This document shows positions 13,360 to 13,449 of a DNA stretch of 13,449 nt, piece after piece (the stretch's first letter is position 1; the number at the start of each line of letters is the position of its first letter). The notes under the pieces were generated by a model. The model was not told the DNA's origin. It was given only the letters and a program-made list of their open reading frames with translations, and searched no databases. The stretch is from positions 1 to 13,449 of the forward strand of contig NZ_JZWV01000375.1 in NCBI RefSeq assembly GCF_000966975.1, read 5' to 3'. This DNA is from Streptomyces katrae. Lineage in GTDB: Bacteria > Actinomycetota > Actinomycetes > Streptomycetales > Streptomycetaceae. The position numbers were made by a program, and so were the translations under genes.

Positions 13360-13449
13360 ATGAGCACCTCGATACCGGCAGAGCCCAAGACCGCTGAGCC
13401 CGCCGCCCCCCGCCGCGGGACCGGCGGGGCCGTCTGGACGGCCCTGACC
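13360..13449 (+). CDS. 5' end of an unidentified gene, possibly a membrane transporter (partial)
   Basis: Thirty codons are visible before the window ends, with no stop. The peptide begins MSTSIPAEPKTAEP, a Pro/Glu/Ala-rich hydrophilic start, then RRGTGGAVWTALT, which looks like the entry to a first transmembrane helix. The Trp-x-Ala-Leu segment after a basic/Gly stretch recalls EamA/DMT-type transporters, but too little sequence is present to be sure. The start is supported by the TAGGAT box at leaderless spacing. It lies 44 bp after the PEP-mutase-family gene on the same strand, with its own apparent promoter. Confidence 0.55.
   Translation, partial: MSTSIPAEPKTAEPAAPRRGTGGAVWTALT

Overview
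The window looks like a piece of an actinomycete, almost certainly Streptomyces, linear chromosome. Base composition is very GC-rich with G/C at nearly every third codon position, GTG starts are common, several genes have -10 boxes placed exactly where leaderless transcripts need them, one gene carries a rare TTA (bldA) codon, and the gene families (PAS/GAF/SpoIIE phosphatase with fused ATPase, stand-alone anti-sigma-type ATPase, septum-formation-domain protein, secreted subtilase with P domain) are typical of that genus. It appears to be an ordinary chromosomal region: I see no transposase, phage gene, tRNA, rRNA or CRISPR array, and coding composition is even throughout.

Layout. On the + strand, 56-2987: a large secreted/membrane TPM-domain protein followed by PspA, probably one membrane-stress operon. 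It ends against a two-way terminator hairpin (2996-3038). From 3042 to 11053 everything runs on the - strand. Read in transcription order the genes are: a subtilisin-like secreted protease (9476-11053); a two-TM septum-formation-domain protein (8067-9212); a GntR/UTRA regulator (7176-7928) closed by a perfect 16-bp hairpin; a 67-residue SPOR-like protein (6778-6981); a MutT-type Nudix hydrolase (6322-6744); a small anti-sigma-type ATPase (5739-6179); and a PAS-PAS-GAF-SpoIIE-ATPase signalling protein (3042-5556). As sequenced, the last gene is split by one extra base near 4595. A 241-bp divergent region (11054-11294) then separates the protease from + strand genes: a threonine-synthase-like PLP enzyme (11295-12407), a PEP-mutase/isocitrate-lyase family protein (12506-13315) and the first 30 codons of a further gene at the right edge.

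How the genes may work together. TPM protein and PspA form a recognisable envelope-stress pair. The SpoIIE-type phosphatase and the neighbouring stand-alone ATPase share a nearly identical C-terminal ATPase motif and belong to the partner-switching families that control sigma factors, so this stretch may form a local stress-signalling block; that link is inferred. The remaining genes look like independent units, mostly with their own start signals.

The points most worth a second look are: the single-base frameshift in the SpoIIE-type gene; the TTA codon in the protease signal peptide, the only one I found in the window's genes; two operator-like palindromes in the 11054-11294 divergent region, one of them lying over a -10 box; a 44-bp dyad in front of the GntR gene; and the set of leaderless starts. 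I found no convincing undescribed multi-gene system.
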